Source: Streptomyces oceani (GTDB lineage Bacteria > Actinomycetota > Actinomycetes > Streptomycetales > Streptomycetaceae). Taken from it: 40,109 nt of DNA. Shown piece after piece: positions 23,780-32,688 of the stretch (positions are counted from its first letter, which is position 1; the number at the start of each line of letters is the position of its first letter). The stretch spans positions 127,205-167,313 of the forward strand of contig NZ_LJGU01000121.1 of assembly GCF_001751245.1 (NCBI RefSeq), read 5' to 3'. Made by a program: the position numbers and the translations under genes. The notes below the pieces were generated by a model. It had not been told where the DNA came from, searched no databases, and saw nothing but the letters and a program-made list of their open reading frames with translations.

Positions 23780-25707
23780 TTGCCTGCTCCTTCAGCAGAT
23801 TCCGACGGTTCTGCCACGGCAGGCGCCTCCGCCTGCATGCTCACGGCCATGTCCGACAGTTCCTCGGGCAGCCGGGTGGACTCGCTGCGGCCCAGTCCGG
23901 CCATCTCCACGACGGTACGGCCGTCCGGCCCGGGCATCGCACGTACCCACACGCGGCGACGCTGGATGAAGAGCGAACCGGCCAGTCCCGCGATGGCGGC
24001 GAGCGCGCCACCGAGTGCCCAGCCGTTGCCCACCTGGTGGGAGATCTGGAAGTTCGCCCACTGCTTGATGCCCTCGAACTTGAGGGAGCCGGCGCCGTTC
24101 GGCAGCTTCATGGTCTCGCCGGGCAGGATCTTCTTTGCCAGCGGGCCGCCGTCCTTCGCCTTGAACTGCTTCATGTTGTCGGTGTCGAGCTGGTACACGC
24201 TCTGTGGCAGCCCCGAGTTGACGCCCAGGTCGCCGTGGTAGGCCGTGAGGAAGAGCACCGGGTAGTCCAGCTCCGGCGACTGGGAGAACATCGAGCCCGA
24301 CTCGGCACCGCCGAAGGTCGGCACGAAGAAGCCCTGGAAACCGAGCTGGTCCTTGTTGCCCTGGGCGTCCCGGTAGTCCGTGACCTTCACGACGCCGCTG
24401 GAGGTCAGGTTGGTGTCCTGCGGCAGGAACGCCACCGGCCCGCGGTACGCGATGTCGCCCTGCCCGTCCTTCACCGAGACGACCGGGGCGAACCCGTGCG
24501 CCAGCAGGTACACCTTGGAGCCACCGACCTCCAGCGGGTGGTTCATCCGGATGGCGGTCTTCTTCTCCTTGCCGTCACCGCCCGTCCAGTACGAGATGTC
24601 CGCGCGGTACTCCTTCGGCGTCATCGCGTCCGCGGCGCCCTCGTAGTAGTCCGCGGTGAAGTCCTCCAGCCGGAACCCGAACTCGTCCAGGTCCTCGGAG
24701 CCGAAGAAGGTGCCGGACTGGAAGTCGTCGTACTGCGTGAGGGTGTTGTTGAACGAGTCGCCCTGGACGACCAGCTTGCCGCCCTCGGACTTCCAGAGCT
24801 GCCCGGCGGCGAAGGCCAGCAGCAGCACGATCAGGGCGATGTGGAAGAGGAGGTTACCGACCTCCCGTAGATAGCCCTTCTCACTGGTGACCGCGTCCCC
24901 GCGCAGGTGCGTACGGAACCGCTTGCCACGCAGCATCGTGCGGGCGGCACCCAGCACCTCGTCCGGCGCGGCGTCCGTGTGCCATGTCGTGTACACCGGC
25001 ATCCGGTCCAGCCGGCGCGGCGCGCGGGGCGGCTCGGCACGCAGCTGACCGACGAACTGCCAGGTGCGCGGCACGATGCAGCCGATCAGCGAGACGAACA
25101 ACAGGATGTAGATCGCGGAGAACCACACCGAGGTGTAGACGTCGAAGAGCTGCAGCTTCTCGTAGAGGGGGGCCAGCACGTCGTGGCGCTGCTTGAACTC
25201 GTCGACCTTGACCGCGTCCACGTTCGTCTGCGGGATGAGCGAGCCGGGGATGGAGCCGAGCGACAGGAGGAAGAGCAGCATCAGCGCGACCCGCATGGAG
25301 GTCAGCTGTCGCCAGAACCACCGCAGCCAGCCGGTGAGTTCGCGCAGGAACCAGCCCACCCGTCCGGCCGTGCCCGGTTTCCGGGGGCCGCCCAGGGATC
25401 CGGGCACGGTCTGCGAGCGCTCCTCGGAGGGGGCGGTGCTCAGCTGGGACATCGCGGCGCCCAGCTCGACGTCCTCCTCGGCGGGGCGCTCGTCCCCGGC
25501 GGACGGGGAGGACCCCGAGTCCGGAGAGTCCGGGGAGTCCGGATCATCCCGGCCTTCCGGGACATCCCCGGCGCCGGAACCTGACGCTTCCTCAGTCTCC
25601 GACCCGGCCGCTGATTCGGCTTGCGGGTCGGTCTCCGGATCGGCTTCGGCACCGTTCGCCTGCTGGCTTGGTACGGCCGCCGCCTCGGTCGTCTCGTCCG
25701 TGCTCAT
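23776..25707 (-). CDS. resB: Cytochrome c biogenesis protein ResB
   Basis: Partner of CcsB in the system II heme lyase, handing heme to apocytochrome c outside the membrane. The 643-residue protein begins with about 105 residues of Asp/Glu/Ser/Pro-rich disordered sequence that includes a triple DSP repeat. It has membrane segments at about 142-160, 200-220 and 300-320 and near the C-terminus (about 570-590), plus a large extracytoplasmic domain between the last two. The motif VALMLLFLLSLGSIPGSLIPQ and the later GNLLFHIALIVLLLAFAAGQL are ResB-typical. ATG at 25707 is 5 nt after the ccdA stop. The acidic extension is unusual in length and could bind a partner. Confidence 0.93.
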   Translation of the reverse strand: MSTDETTEAAAVPSQQANGAEADPETDPQAESAAGSETEEASGSGAGDVPEGRDDPDSPDSPDSGSSPSAGDERPAEEDVELGAAMSQLSTAPSEERSQTVPGSLGGPRKPGTAGRVGWFLRELTGWLRWFWRQLTSMRVALMLLFLLSLGSIPGSLIPQTNVDAVKVDEFKQRHDVLAPLYEKLQLFDVYTSVWFSAIYILLFVSLIGCIVPRTWQFVGQLRAEPPRAPRRLDRMPVYTTWHTDAAPDEVLGAARTMLRGKRFRTHLRGDAVTSEKGYLREVGNLLFHIALIVLLLAFAAGQLWKSEGGKLVVQGDSFNNTLTQYDDFQSGTFFGSEDLDEFGFRLEDFTADYYEGAADAMTPKEYRADISYWTGGDGKEKKTAIRMNHPLEVGGSKVYLLAHGFAPVVSVKDGQGDIAYRGPVAFLPQDTNLTSSGVVKVTDYRDAQGNKDQLGFQGFFVPTFGGAESGSMFSQSPELDYPVLFLTAYHGDLGVNSGLPQSVYQLDTDNMKQFKAKDGGPLAKKILPGETMKLPNGAGSLKFEGIKQWANFQISHQVGNGWALGGALAAIAGLAGSLFIQRRRVWVRAMPGPDGRTVVEMAGLGRSESTRLPEELSDMAVSMQAEAPAVAEPSESAEGAGK

Positions 25708-25712
25708 TGCGC

Positions 25713-26474
25713 TCAGATCCCCACGGTGAAGTCGGACGACCACACCTGCAACTCGTAAACTATCTGGTCCCAGATCCCCGACACGAGCAGCAGCCCGACG
25801 AGCACCAGCATGCCGCCACCGATCCGTGTCACCCACACGTAGTGCTGCTTGATCCAGTCGAAGGCGCCCAGCGTCCGCCGGAAGGCGAGGGCCGCGATGA
25901 TGAACGGCGTGCCCATGCCGAAGCAGTACGCCACCGTGAGCAACGCTCCCCGGCCGGCGCTGCCTTCCGTCAGCGCCAGCGTGTTGACGGCGGCGAGGGT
26001 CGGTCCGATGCAGGGCGTCCAGCCGATCCCGAACATCGCACCGAGCATCGGCGCCCCGCTCAACCCGAGCGCGGGCCGCTTGTGGATGCGGAACTCGCGC
26101 GTGGTGAAGCGGGGCATGAACCCGATGAAGGCGAGCCCCAGCAGGATCGTCAGCACCCCGGCCACCTTGGAGATGACCTCACGGTGTTCCTGCAGCGTGC
26201 CCCCGAAGCCGCCGAAGAGCGCGCCGCCGGAGACGAACACCGCGGTGAAGCCGAGCACGAAGAGCCCGGAGCCGAGCAGCATCCGGCCGCGCTTGGCCTC
26301 CGCCAGGTCCGTGCCGGTGACCCCGGTCACATACGAGAGGTAGCCGGGGACCAGCGGCAGCACGCAGGGCGAGAAGAAGGACACCAGACCGCCCAGCACG
26401 GCGATCGGGAGGGCGAGCAGCAGAGCACCGCTGAGCACGGTGTCGTTCATGCCGGTGGCGGCCAAGGCGTTCAT
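25713..26474 (-). CDS. ccdA: Thiol:disulfide transporter CcdA
   Basis: Moves reducing equivalents from cytosolic thioredoxin across the membrane to ResA. The 253-residue protein has six membrane segments and the paired catalytic motifs FFSPCVLPLVPGY (Cys at about 37) and GIGWTPCIGPTL (Cys at about 154), the two Cys that form the transmembrane disulfide. ATG at 26474 lies 7 nt after the resA stop; ATG 26450 is a weaker alternative. Operon position between resA and resB confirms the role in cytochrome c maturation. Confidence 0.95.
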   Translation of the reverse strand: MNALAATGMNDTVLSGALLLALPIAVLGGLVSFFSPCVLPLVPGYLSYVTGVTGTDLAEAKRGRMLLGSGLFVLGFTAVFVSGGALFGGFGGTLQEHREVISKVAGVLTILLGLAFIGFMPRFTTREFRIHKRPALGLSGAPMLGAMFGIGWTPCIGPTLAAVNTLALTEGSAGRGALLTVAYCFGMGTPFIIAALAFRRTLGAFDWIKQHYVWVTRIGGGMLVLVGLLLVSGIWDQIVYELQVWSSDFTVGI

Positions 26475-26481
26475 GCCGCGC

Positions 26482-27084
26482 TCACTTCTTCGCCAACAAC
26501 GGCTTGAGCATGTCGCGGAGTTCGTCCTCGCCGAGTTCCTTCAGCGCTCGCACCGCGATCTTCCCCTCCCGGTCCAGCACCAGTGTGGAGGGGATGGTCT
26601 GCGGAGAGAGCGTGTTGTCCGGGAACTTGAGGATGTGCTTGCCGCTGGGGTCGTACAGGCTCGGGTAGTCGATGTCGTAGCTGCGCTCGAACGCCTTCGC
26701 GTTGGCCTTGTCCAGGTCGCGGGTGTTGATCCCGACGAACTGCACGCCCTGGTCCTTGGTGTCCTCGGCGACCTTGGCCAGGTGCGGCGCCTCGGCGCGG
26801 CAGGGTGCGCACCAGGAGCCCCAGACGTTCAGTACGACGACCTCGCCCCGGTAGTCCGACAGCTTCAGCTTGTCGCCGTCCACCGTCTCGCCGGAGATGT
26901 CCGGCGCGGCCTGCCGCTTGCCCTTCGGCACCTTGGTGACCTGGCCGGTGCCCTGGACGAACTGGGTGTCGCCGGACGAGGAGCCGAGTTGGTCGTCACC
27001 GCATCCGGACAACACCAGCGCACCGACCACGGCCCCGGCGATCATCAGGGTGGTGCGGCGGTGAGAAGCACGGACTCGGAACAT
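26482..27084 (-). CDS. resA: Thioredoxin-like lipoprotein ResA (cytochrome c biogenesis)
   Basis: Membrane-tethered thiol reductase that keeps the CXXCH cysteines of apocytochrome c reduced. The 200-residue protein has a lipobox VLSGC (lipidated Cys at about 26), a short linker, then a thioredoxin fold with active site WGSWCAPCRAEAP (about 92-104) and the cis-Pro region TIPSTLVLD. The start at 27084 was chosen because the longer open frame to 27249 would bury the signal peptide; no clear Shine-Dalgarno sequence is present. It is the first gene of the cytochrome c block, 124 nt after the phosphatase gene. Confidence 0.92.
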   Translation of the reverse strand: MFRVRASHRRTTLMIAGAVVGALVLSGCGDDQLGSSSGDTQFVQGTGQVTKVPKGKRQAAPDISGETVDGDKLKLSDYRGEVVVLNVWGSWCAPCRAEAPHLAKVAEDTKDQGVQFVGINTRDLDKANAKAFERSYDIDYPSLYDPSGKHILKFPDNTLSPQTIPSTLVLDREGKIAVRALKELGEDELRDMLKPLLAKK

Positions 27085-27208
27085 GTGAAAAGTTTCGCAT
27101 GCGTCATTCGGGGATCTTCCGCACCCCCCTGGGCCGGCGTACCAGCGCAGCGCACGCGCCCCACGGCGGCCCACCACCGCCCGTGCCCGTCGATGCCGAC
27201 CCGCCGGC

Positions 27209-27967
27209 TCAGGCGCCGACGCCGCCCGCGCCGCGTACCGGCTTGGCACCCGCCAGCAGATGCGCGGGCACCAGGTCGCGGGCCGGCTCGCGGTAGCCGA
27301 CCGAGACGATGCGGGAGCCGAGGTAGGTGAAGCTGGTCAGCGAGGCCAGGGTGCACTGCCTGGCCCGCGGGTCGTGCCACAGCCGACGGTGCTCGACGTG
27401 GCTGCGCAGCACCCAGATCGGCAGCTGGTGGCTGACGCACACCGCCTCGTGTCCGTACGCCGCGTCCCGTGCCGCGTCCAGCGCGCTACGCATCCGCACC
27501 ACCTGGTCGACGTACGGCTCTCCCCAGGAGGGGCGGAACGGGTTGCGCAGGTGCGACCAGTTGGCCGGCCGCCGCAGCGCGCCGTCACCCACGCCGAAGG
27601 CGCTGCCCTGGAAGATGTTGGTGGCCTCGATCAGGCGCTCGTCGGTGCCGGCGGTGAGGCCGTGGGCCTTCGCGATCGGGCCGGCGGTCTCCTGGGCTCT
27701 CTCCAGCGGGCTGGAGACCACGGCGGTGACGTCCCGTTCCGCGAGGTCCTCCGCCACCCGGTCGGCCATCCGCCGGCCGAGGTCGGAGAGGTGGTAGCCG
27801 GGCAGCCGCCCGTACAGGATTCCCTCCGGATTGTGCACCTCGCCGTGCCGCACCACGTGTACGACCGTCACGGTCTTGCCGTCCTCGGTGGGGTCAAACG
27901 TCTCGGCACTCTGCATCTGGTCGCTCAACTCCCCGCTCCCGCGGTCGTTCCGGTGGTGGCTGGTCAT
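27209..27967 (-). CDS. Histidine phosphatase (phosphoglycerate-mutase-like)
   Basis: Member of the histidine phosphatase superfamily, 252 residues. The RHGE motif in [10 protein letters not shown] (about 38-47) supplies the phosphorylated His. The second conserved His is in CVSHQLPIW, and [14 protein letters not shown] contains a substrate Arg. The substrate is not predictable from sequence. ATG overlaps the hemL stop in ATGA, so the two are translationally coupled. It stands between hemL and the cytochrome c genes, an arrangement I recall from other Streptomyces. Confidence 0.9.
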   Translation of the reverse strand: MTSHHRNDRGSGELSDQMQSAETFDPTEDGKTVTVVHVVRHGEVHNPEGILYGRLPGYHLSDLGRRMADRVAEDLAERDVTAVVSSPLERAQETAGPIAKAHGLTAGTDERLIEATNIFQGSAFGVGDGALRRPANWSHLRNPFRPSWGEPYVDQVVRMRSALDAARDAAYGHEAVCVSHQLPIWVLRSHVEHRRLWHDPRARQCTLASLTSFTYLGSRIVSVGYREPARDLVPAHLLAGAKPVRGAGGVGA

Positions 27968-29280
27968 GCTGTCGCTCCCGCTGCGGCGCGGGCTGCGGCG
28001 GGCAGGGCGTCCGCGACCCGCTCCAGCGCGCGCTCGTCGTGCGCCGTGGACACGAACCAGGACTCGAAGGCGGACGGCGGCAGGTACACGCCCTGGGCCA
28101 GCATCGAGTGGAAGAACGGGGTGAAACGGAAGGACTCCTGGGCCTTCGCCGCGGCGTAGTCACGCACCGGCTGGTCGCTGAAGAACACCGAGAACATGTT
28201 GCCCGCGCGCTGAACCCGGTGGGCCACGCCTTCCTTGGTCAGCGCCTCGGTGACCAACTCCCGCAGTCGTGCGGAGACCGTGTCCACCGTCTCGTACGCC
28301 GAGTCGTCCAGCAGCCGCAGTTGGGTGACACCGGCGGCCGTCGCGACGGGGTTACCGGACAGCGTGCCCGCCTGGTAGACGGGGCCGGCCGGGGCCAGGT
28401 GCTCCATCACGTCCCGGCGGCCTCCGAACGCGGCGGCGGGGAAACCGCCACCCATCACCTTGCCGAAGGTCATCAGGTCCGGAGCGACGCCGTCGAGGCC
28501 GTACCAGCCCTGGCGGCCGACCCGGAACCCGGTCATGACCTCGTCCGAGACGTAGAGCGCGCCGTGTTCCCGACACAGGTCCCGCAGGCCCGCGTTGAAA
28601 CCGTCCAGCGGCGGCACGATGCCCATGTTGCCGGGCGACGCCTCGGTGATCACGCAGGCGATCTGATCCGGGTGCGCGGCGAACGCGTCGCGTACGGCGG
28701 CGAGATCGTTGTACGGCAGCACGATCGTGTCCCCCGCCTGCGCCCCGGTGACTCCCGGGGTGTCCGGCAACCCGAGGGTCGCCACTCCGGAGCCGGCGGC
28801 GGCCAGCAGGGCGTCGACATGGCCGTGGTAGCAACCGGCGAACTTGACGACCTTCGCGCGACCGGTGAAGCCACGCGCCAACCGGATCGCGGACATGGTC
28901 GCCTCGGTGCCGCTGGAGACCAGCCGCACCTGCTCCACCGGGTCGATCCGGTCGACGATCTCCTCCGCGAGCGCCACCTCGTCCGCACCCGGCGTGCCGA
29001 AGGACATGCCGTGCCCGACCGCGGCCCGTACGGCGGCGAGCACCTGCGGATGGGAGTGGCCGAGGATCATGGGCCCCCAGGAGCAGACCAGGTCGACGTA
29101 CTCCCGGCCGTCGGCGTCCGTGAGATACGGACCCGTGCCGGACACCATGAACCGGGGCGCGCCACCGACCGCGCGGAAAGCACGAACTGGCGAGTTGACG
29201 CCTCCCGGGGTCACAAGGGAGGCACGGTCGAAGAGGGACTGCGATACTGGGGCATCGAACGAGTACGTCACACGAGCCAT
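27964..29280 (-). CDS. hemL: Glutamate-1-semialdehyde 2,1-aminomutase HemL
   Basis: PLP-dependent aminomutase that makes 5-aminolevulinate from glutamate-1-semialdehyde, the C5 route to heme. The 438-residue protein is of normal size. The PLP lysine is in [18 protein letters not shown] (about 270-287). The upstream Asp is in [14 protein letters not shown], the substrate loop is [17 protein letters not shown], and [21 protein letters not shown] binds phosphate. ATG at 29280 follows GGAAGGATG at about 11 nt. The gene leads an operon with the phosphatase and probably the cytochrome c genes, coupling heme precursor supply to heme use. Confidence 0.96.
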   Translation of the reverse strand: MARVTYSFDAPVSQSLFDRASLVTPGGVNSPVRAFRAVGGAPRFMVSGTGPYLTDADGREYVDLVCSWGPMILGHSHPQVLAAVRAAVGHGMSFGTPGADEVALAEEIVDRIDPVEQVRLVSSGTEATMSAIRLARGFTGRAKVVKFAGCYHGHVDALLAAAGSGVATLGLPDTPGVTGAQAGDTIVLPYNDLAAVRDAFAAHPDQIACVITEASPGNMGIVPPLDGFNAGLRDLCREHGALYVSDEVMTGFRVGRQGWYGLDGVAPDLMTFGKVMGGGFPAAAFGGRRDVMEHLAPAGPVYQAGTLSGNPVATAAGVTQLRLLDDSAYETVDTVSARLRELVTEALTKEGVAHRVQRAGNMFSVFFSDQPVRDYAAAKAQESFRFTPFFHSMLAQGVYLPPSAFESWFVSTAHDERALERVADALPAAARAAAGATA

Positions 29281-29510
29281 GGTGGCAGAGCATCCTTCCG
29301 TTCGGCGGACGGGCGTTTCATACACGCCTGTGCGGGGAGGTCTCTGACACGATGATCGGGTTGCGCGGCGCGAGCCGCGAGTGGTCGGGTGGTGACATGA
29401 AGCGCGGCGGCGGACTGGGCGAGGGTACCGGGGACCTGGAGCCTGAGCGCGCGGGGGGCCGGCATCGGCGGGAAGCGGCGAGAACGGAGAGCAGCGAGGG
29501 TGGCGGCCGA

Positions 29511-29945
29511 GTGGGGGTGACCTACAAGTACTTCGGTGCGCCGGACGGCGCCACCGCCGCCCGGGTGCCGGTCTCGATGCGCCCCGAGGAGCTGGGTGGG
29601 GACGAGCTGGGCCAGGGCATGTTCACCAAGATCAAGCCGGAGACCATGGCCGCGATGGTGCTCACCGGCATCGAGGGCATCCCGCTCTACCGGGTGCCAC
29701 CACTCGAACTCGTCGTGCTGCACCCGGACTACGCCGTGGTGAAGCTCCCGATGACGGTCGTCGATCCGCTGCGCGGCATCGGCGAGGAGTCGGTCGGCGC
29801 GGCGGCCTTCATCTGGTCCACGGTGCCGGACCGCTCCGGGCCGCAGGACGCGTACAACGTCTATCAACTGCTGCACGAGTGGCAGGACTTCTCCGAGCGA
29901 CTGCACCACGCCGGGCACCAGGCGTACTGCCTGGTCTGGCCCTGA
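29511..29945 (+). CDS. Conserved actinobacterial hypothetical protein
   Basis: The 144-residue soluble protein runs from [13 protein letters not shown] to HQAYCLVWP. No domain name is certain; the sequence is rich in conserved hydrophobic positions and has no signal or membrane segment. A Pro/Val-rich middle ([25 protein letters not shown]) suggests a beta-rich fold. Start GTG at 29511 has GAGGG at about 10 nt, GTG 29517 is an alternative, and the frame remains open upstream to 29352. It is divergent from hemL and its 3' end is 13 nt from the convergent TPR-like gene. Function unknown. Confidence 0.65.
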   Translation: MGVTYKYFGAPDGATAARVPVSMRPEELGGDELGQGMFTKIKPETMAAMVLTGIEGIPLYRVPPLELVVLHPDYAVVKLPMTVVDPLRGIGEESVGAAAFIWSTVPDRSGPQDAYNVYQLLHEWQDFSERLHHAGHQAYCLVWP

Positions 29946-29958
29946 GACCGGCGCCGTT

Positions 29959-30504
29959 TCAGCCTTGCGGTGACGCTTCGGGGTCCGTGCCCTGGGGGCC
30001 CGTTCCTTCGGTTGCGGCCACCGCTGCCGCGTACCGGGCGACAGAGCGGTTGTACGCCGGCAGGTGACGCGCCAGAGAGTCCAACGCCAGCGCCGCGGCG
30101 GCGCGTTCCCGCCCCACGTCGATAAGGGCCAGCGCGAGGAAGGCACTGATCGCGTCGTTCATCGGATCGGACGGGTCGGAGCGTTCCGCCGTCAGCAGCT
30201 CGATGCTGCGTTCCGGTTGGCCAAGCCCGCGTAGGGTGCTGGCGAGTTGAATAACGGCCTGCCTGCGGTGCTCGCCCGCCAGGCCGGCCCACAGCGCCTC
30301 CTGATAGAGCGTGACGGCCTCGGCGCCGAGGTCGGTGGCGTCACAGGCCGAGGCGCGTTCGAAGTACGCCCGCGGGTGGCTGTCCGGCAGCTCCGCGGCC
30401 AGTTCCGTCATCCGGTTACGGAAGTCGGCGGGCACGTACTCCTCGAAGGCGGACCAGAGTTCGGCTACCCGCCGCTCCCACCCCGGGTCGGTCTCGTAGG
30501 TCAT
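29959..30504 (-). CDS. Tetratricopeptide-like repeat protein
   Basis: The 181-residue protein is largely alpha-helical with TPR-like spacing: helices around AVTLYQEALWAGL, RRQAVIQLASTLRGLG, PERSIELLTAE and DAISAFLALALIDVGRERAAAALALDSLA. It probably mediates protein contacts. The C-terminal tail of about 20 residues is a short Gly/Pro/Glu stretch. The ATG at 30504 was chosen because the residues before it read like non-coding sequence; GAGACT 6 nt upstream could be a leaderless -10. It stands apart from other genes by a strong terminator at 30555-30601. Confidence 0.8.
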   Translation of the reverse strand: MTYETDPGWERRVAELWSAFEEYVPADFRNRMTELAAELPDSHPRAYFERASACDATDLGAEAVTLYQEALWAGLAGEHRRQAVIQLASTLRGLGQPERSIELLTAERSDPSDPMNDAISAFLALALIDVGRERAAAALALDSLARHLPAYNRSVARYAAAVAATEGTGPQGTDPEASPQG

Positions 30505-30554
30505 CGGCACAGTCTCGCAGAGAACACCTGGCCGGCCGCCAGCCCCAAAACAAG

Positions 30555-30601
30555 GGTGGCCGCCGCACTCCTCGCTCAGTGCGAGGAGTGCGGCGGCCAC
30601 C
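30555..30601. terminator. Strong 21-bp terminator hairpin
   Basis: GGTGGCCGCCGCACTCCTCGC (30555-30575) and its perfect complement at 30581-30601 are separated by 5 nt. It lies about 105 nt after the stop of the first BCCT gene, and 51 nt upstream of the TPR-like gene, so it insulates that gene. Confidence 0.85.
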
Positions 30602-30706
30602 TACAGCCCAAACCGTTCAACGGAGCGAAGCGTCACGGACTTCGAAACCGCGTCACGTCAGTCGTCCCACTACTTACGACGCGGACCACCCGTCGAGCGG
30701 AAGCGG

Positions 30707-32455
30707 TCAGGGTTTCTTGTCCTCAGCGAACTCCTTGGACCCCTTTGCGGTGCTGGAAGGGTCGTTCTTCTCCAGATTCTCCGCGAGAGCGGCTACGGCC
30801 TCGTCGACGATCTGCTCCTGCTCCCGCTGATGCTTGGCCTCCAGGTAAGCGGCACGCTCCGCCCGGAACGCCTTCAGCGTCGAGAAGCACATCGCGACCA
30901 TGACGAAGCTGAAGGGCAGTGCGATGACGATCGCGACCGTCTTCAGGGTGTCGAGCGAGGCGGTACTGCCGGACCCGGAAGCCAGCAGCAGCCCGATGGC
31001 GACCGCGCCCTCAATGAGGGCCCAGAACAGCCGGTTCCACTGCGGCGGTTCCGGGTTTCCACCAGCGCTCAGCATGGTGACCACGAAGGAGCCCGAGTCG
31101 GAGGAGGTGACGAAGAACAGCACGATCAGCAGCATCGTGATACCGGAGAACAGCGTGCCGCCGGGCAGCTGGTCCAGCATCTCGAACATCGCCGTATTCG
31201 TGTTGACCGCGCCTTCGGCGGCGAAGTCGTGTGTCCCGTCCAACTGTTGCTTCAGGCCCGTGCCACCGAAGACGGCGAACCACACGAAGGTGAGCAGGGT
31301 GGGCACCAGCAGCACACCGCACACGAACTCGCGAACGGTGCGACCCCGGGAGATGCGGGCGATGAAGATGCCGACGAACGGCGCCCAGGAGATCCACCAG
31401 CCCCAGTAGAAGATGGTCCAGCCGTTGACCCAGTCGGTCCCGTCCTCACCGTACGAGCCACCGGTGTCGAAGCTCATGCTGATGACGTTCTGCAGGTAGC
31501 CGCCGACGTCCTGGGCCAGGCCGTTGAAGATGAACAGCGTCGGGCCGGCAAACATCACGAAGAGCATCACGACGGCCGCGGTCGCCATGTTGATGTTGGA
31601 CAGCCACTTGATGCCCTTGCCGATGCCACTCGCGACGGACAGCGTGGCCAAACCGGTGATCGCCGCGATCAGAATCACCAGCAGGGTCTTGCTGTTCGGG
31701 TCGTCGACCCAGCCCAGGAAGCCCATTCCGCTGGCGACCTGCATGGCGCCCAGGCCGAGCGAGGTGGCGACACCGAAGAGCGTCCCCACGATGGCGACGG
31801 CGTCGATGACGTCGCCCCAGATGCCCTTGATCTTGTCGCCGAGCAGCGGCTCCAGGGCCCAACGGATGGAAACCGGGCGGCCCTTACGGTGCACCGCGTA
31901 CGCCACGGCGAGCCCGACGACCACGTAGATCGCCCAGGGGTGGATGCCCCAGTGCAGGAAAGTCTGTTGCAGAGCGAACTCGGACTTCGCCGCGTCGCTG
32001 CCGCCCGTACCGGGGCGGGGCCCGTCGAAGAAGCTCATCGGTTCGGCGACGCCGTAGAAGACCAGGCCGATACCCATGCCAGCGGCGAAGAGCATGGCAA
32101 ACCACGAAGCCGTGCTGAACTCCGGCTTCTCGTTGTCCTTGCCCAGCCTGATGTCGCCGAAGCGACCCACACCCAGCCAGATGACGAAGATGACGAAGAA
32201 CGACACCATCGTCATGTAGAGCCAGCTGAGGTTGCCCACGATGTTGTCGTTCAACGACTGCACGGCCTCGGCTGCGGACTCCTGGCCGATCATGGCGTAG
32301 AGCACGAAGGCAAGGATCACGACCGCTGAGGGCCAGAAGACCCGGGGGGCGATGCCAGCCCGGTTAATCCCTCCTGCGCCTTCCGGCGCGTATGGCTCCA
32401 CTTCCGGTTCGGGCGACTCAGCCCCATTGGATCTTGGCGATTTTTGCGCACCCAC
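30707..32455 (-). CDS. BCCT-family betaine/choline/carnitine transporter (1)
   Basis: Osmoprotectant or choline importer, sodium or proton coupled, with 12 membrane segments; 582 residues. The family motif GMGIGLVFYGVAEP is at about 116-129. The aromatic substrate motif reads FYWGWWISWAPFVGIFIA, followed by RISRGRTVREF. The N-terminal 30 residues are acidic/Pro-rich and cytosolic; the last about 60 residues are a charged tail (EQEQIVDEAVAALAEN) such as senses ionic strength in BetP-type carriers. GTG at 32455 has AAGGAAG at good spacing; the frame is open to 32551 but that part is not transporter-like. It is one of two adjacent, distinct BCCT genes on the same strand. Confidence 0.92.
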   Translation of the reverse strand: MGAQKSPRSNGAESPEPEVEPYAPEGAGGINRAGIAPRVFWPSAVVILAFVLYAMIGQESAAEAVQSLNDNIVGNLSWLYMTMVSFFVIFVIWLGVGRFGDIRLGKDNEKPEFSTASWFAMLFAAGMGIGLVFYGVAEPMSFFDGPRPGTGGSDAAKSEFALQQTFLHWGIHPWAIYVVVGLAVAYAVHRKGRPVSIRWALEPLLGDKIKGIWGDVIDAVAIVGTLFGVATSLGLGAMQVASGMGFLGWVDDPNSKTLLVILIAAITGLATLSVASGIGKGIKWLSNINMATAAVVMLFVMFAGPTLFIFNGLAQDVGGYLQNVISMSFDTGGSYGEDGTDWVNGWTIFYWGWWISWAPFVGIFIARISRGRTVREFVCGVLLVPTLLTFVWFAVFGGTGLKQQLDGTHDFAAEGAVNTNTAMFEMLDQLPGGTLFSGITMLLIVLFFVTSSDSGSFVVTMLSAGGNPEPPQWNRLFWALIEGAVAIGLLLASGSGSTASLDTLKTVAIVIALPFSFVMVAMCFSTLKAFRAERAAYLEAKHQREQEQIVDEAVAALAENLEKNDPSSTAKGSKEFAEDKKP

Positions 32456-32620
32456 GCAATTCTTCCTTGCTTCGTCGGGTATAGGGACAAGGACCGGGAC
32501 GACGCGGCCCGATGAGCCCGCCTGCCCCGCTACCGCCCTTATAATCATCACGGAGTTATATCGCTACTTGCTGCGGTGGCATGAACACAATGACGTGAAC
32601 TTCCTCCGGCTCATACGTCA

Positions 32621-32664
32621 AACCCCGCCCCGGGCGCCTGAGTTCGGGCGTCCGGGGCGGGGTT
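32621..32664. terminator. Terminator of second BCCT gene
   Basis: AACCCCGCCCCGGGCGCC (32621-32638) pairs with the strand 32647-32664 over 18 bp with one wobble. It begins 25 nt after the stop codon of the second BCCT gene and separates it from the first. Confidence 0.85.
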
Positions 32665-32688
32665 CATGAGGGCACGAGGTCAACGGCC

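Noticed and set aside
32456..32551. Upstream in-frame extension of the first BCCT gene
   Set aside because: GTG at 32455 has a proper Shine-Dalgarno sequence and the transporter-like N-terminus follows it. The 32 codons before it contain no recognisable domain.
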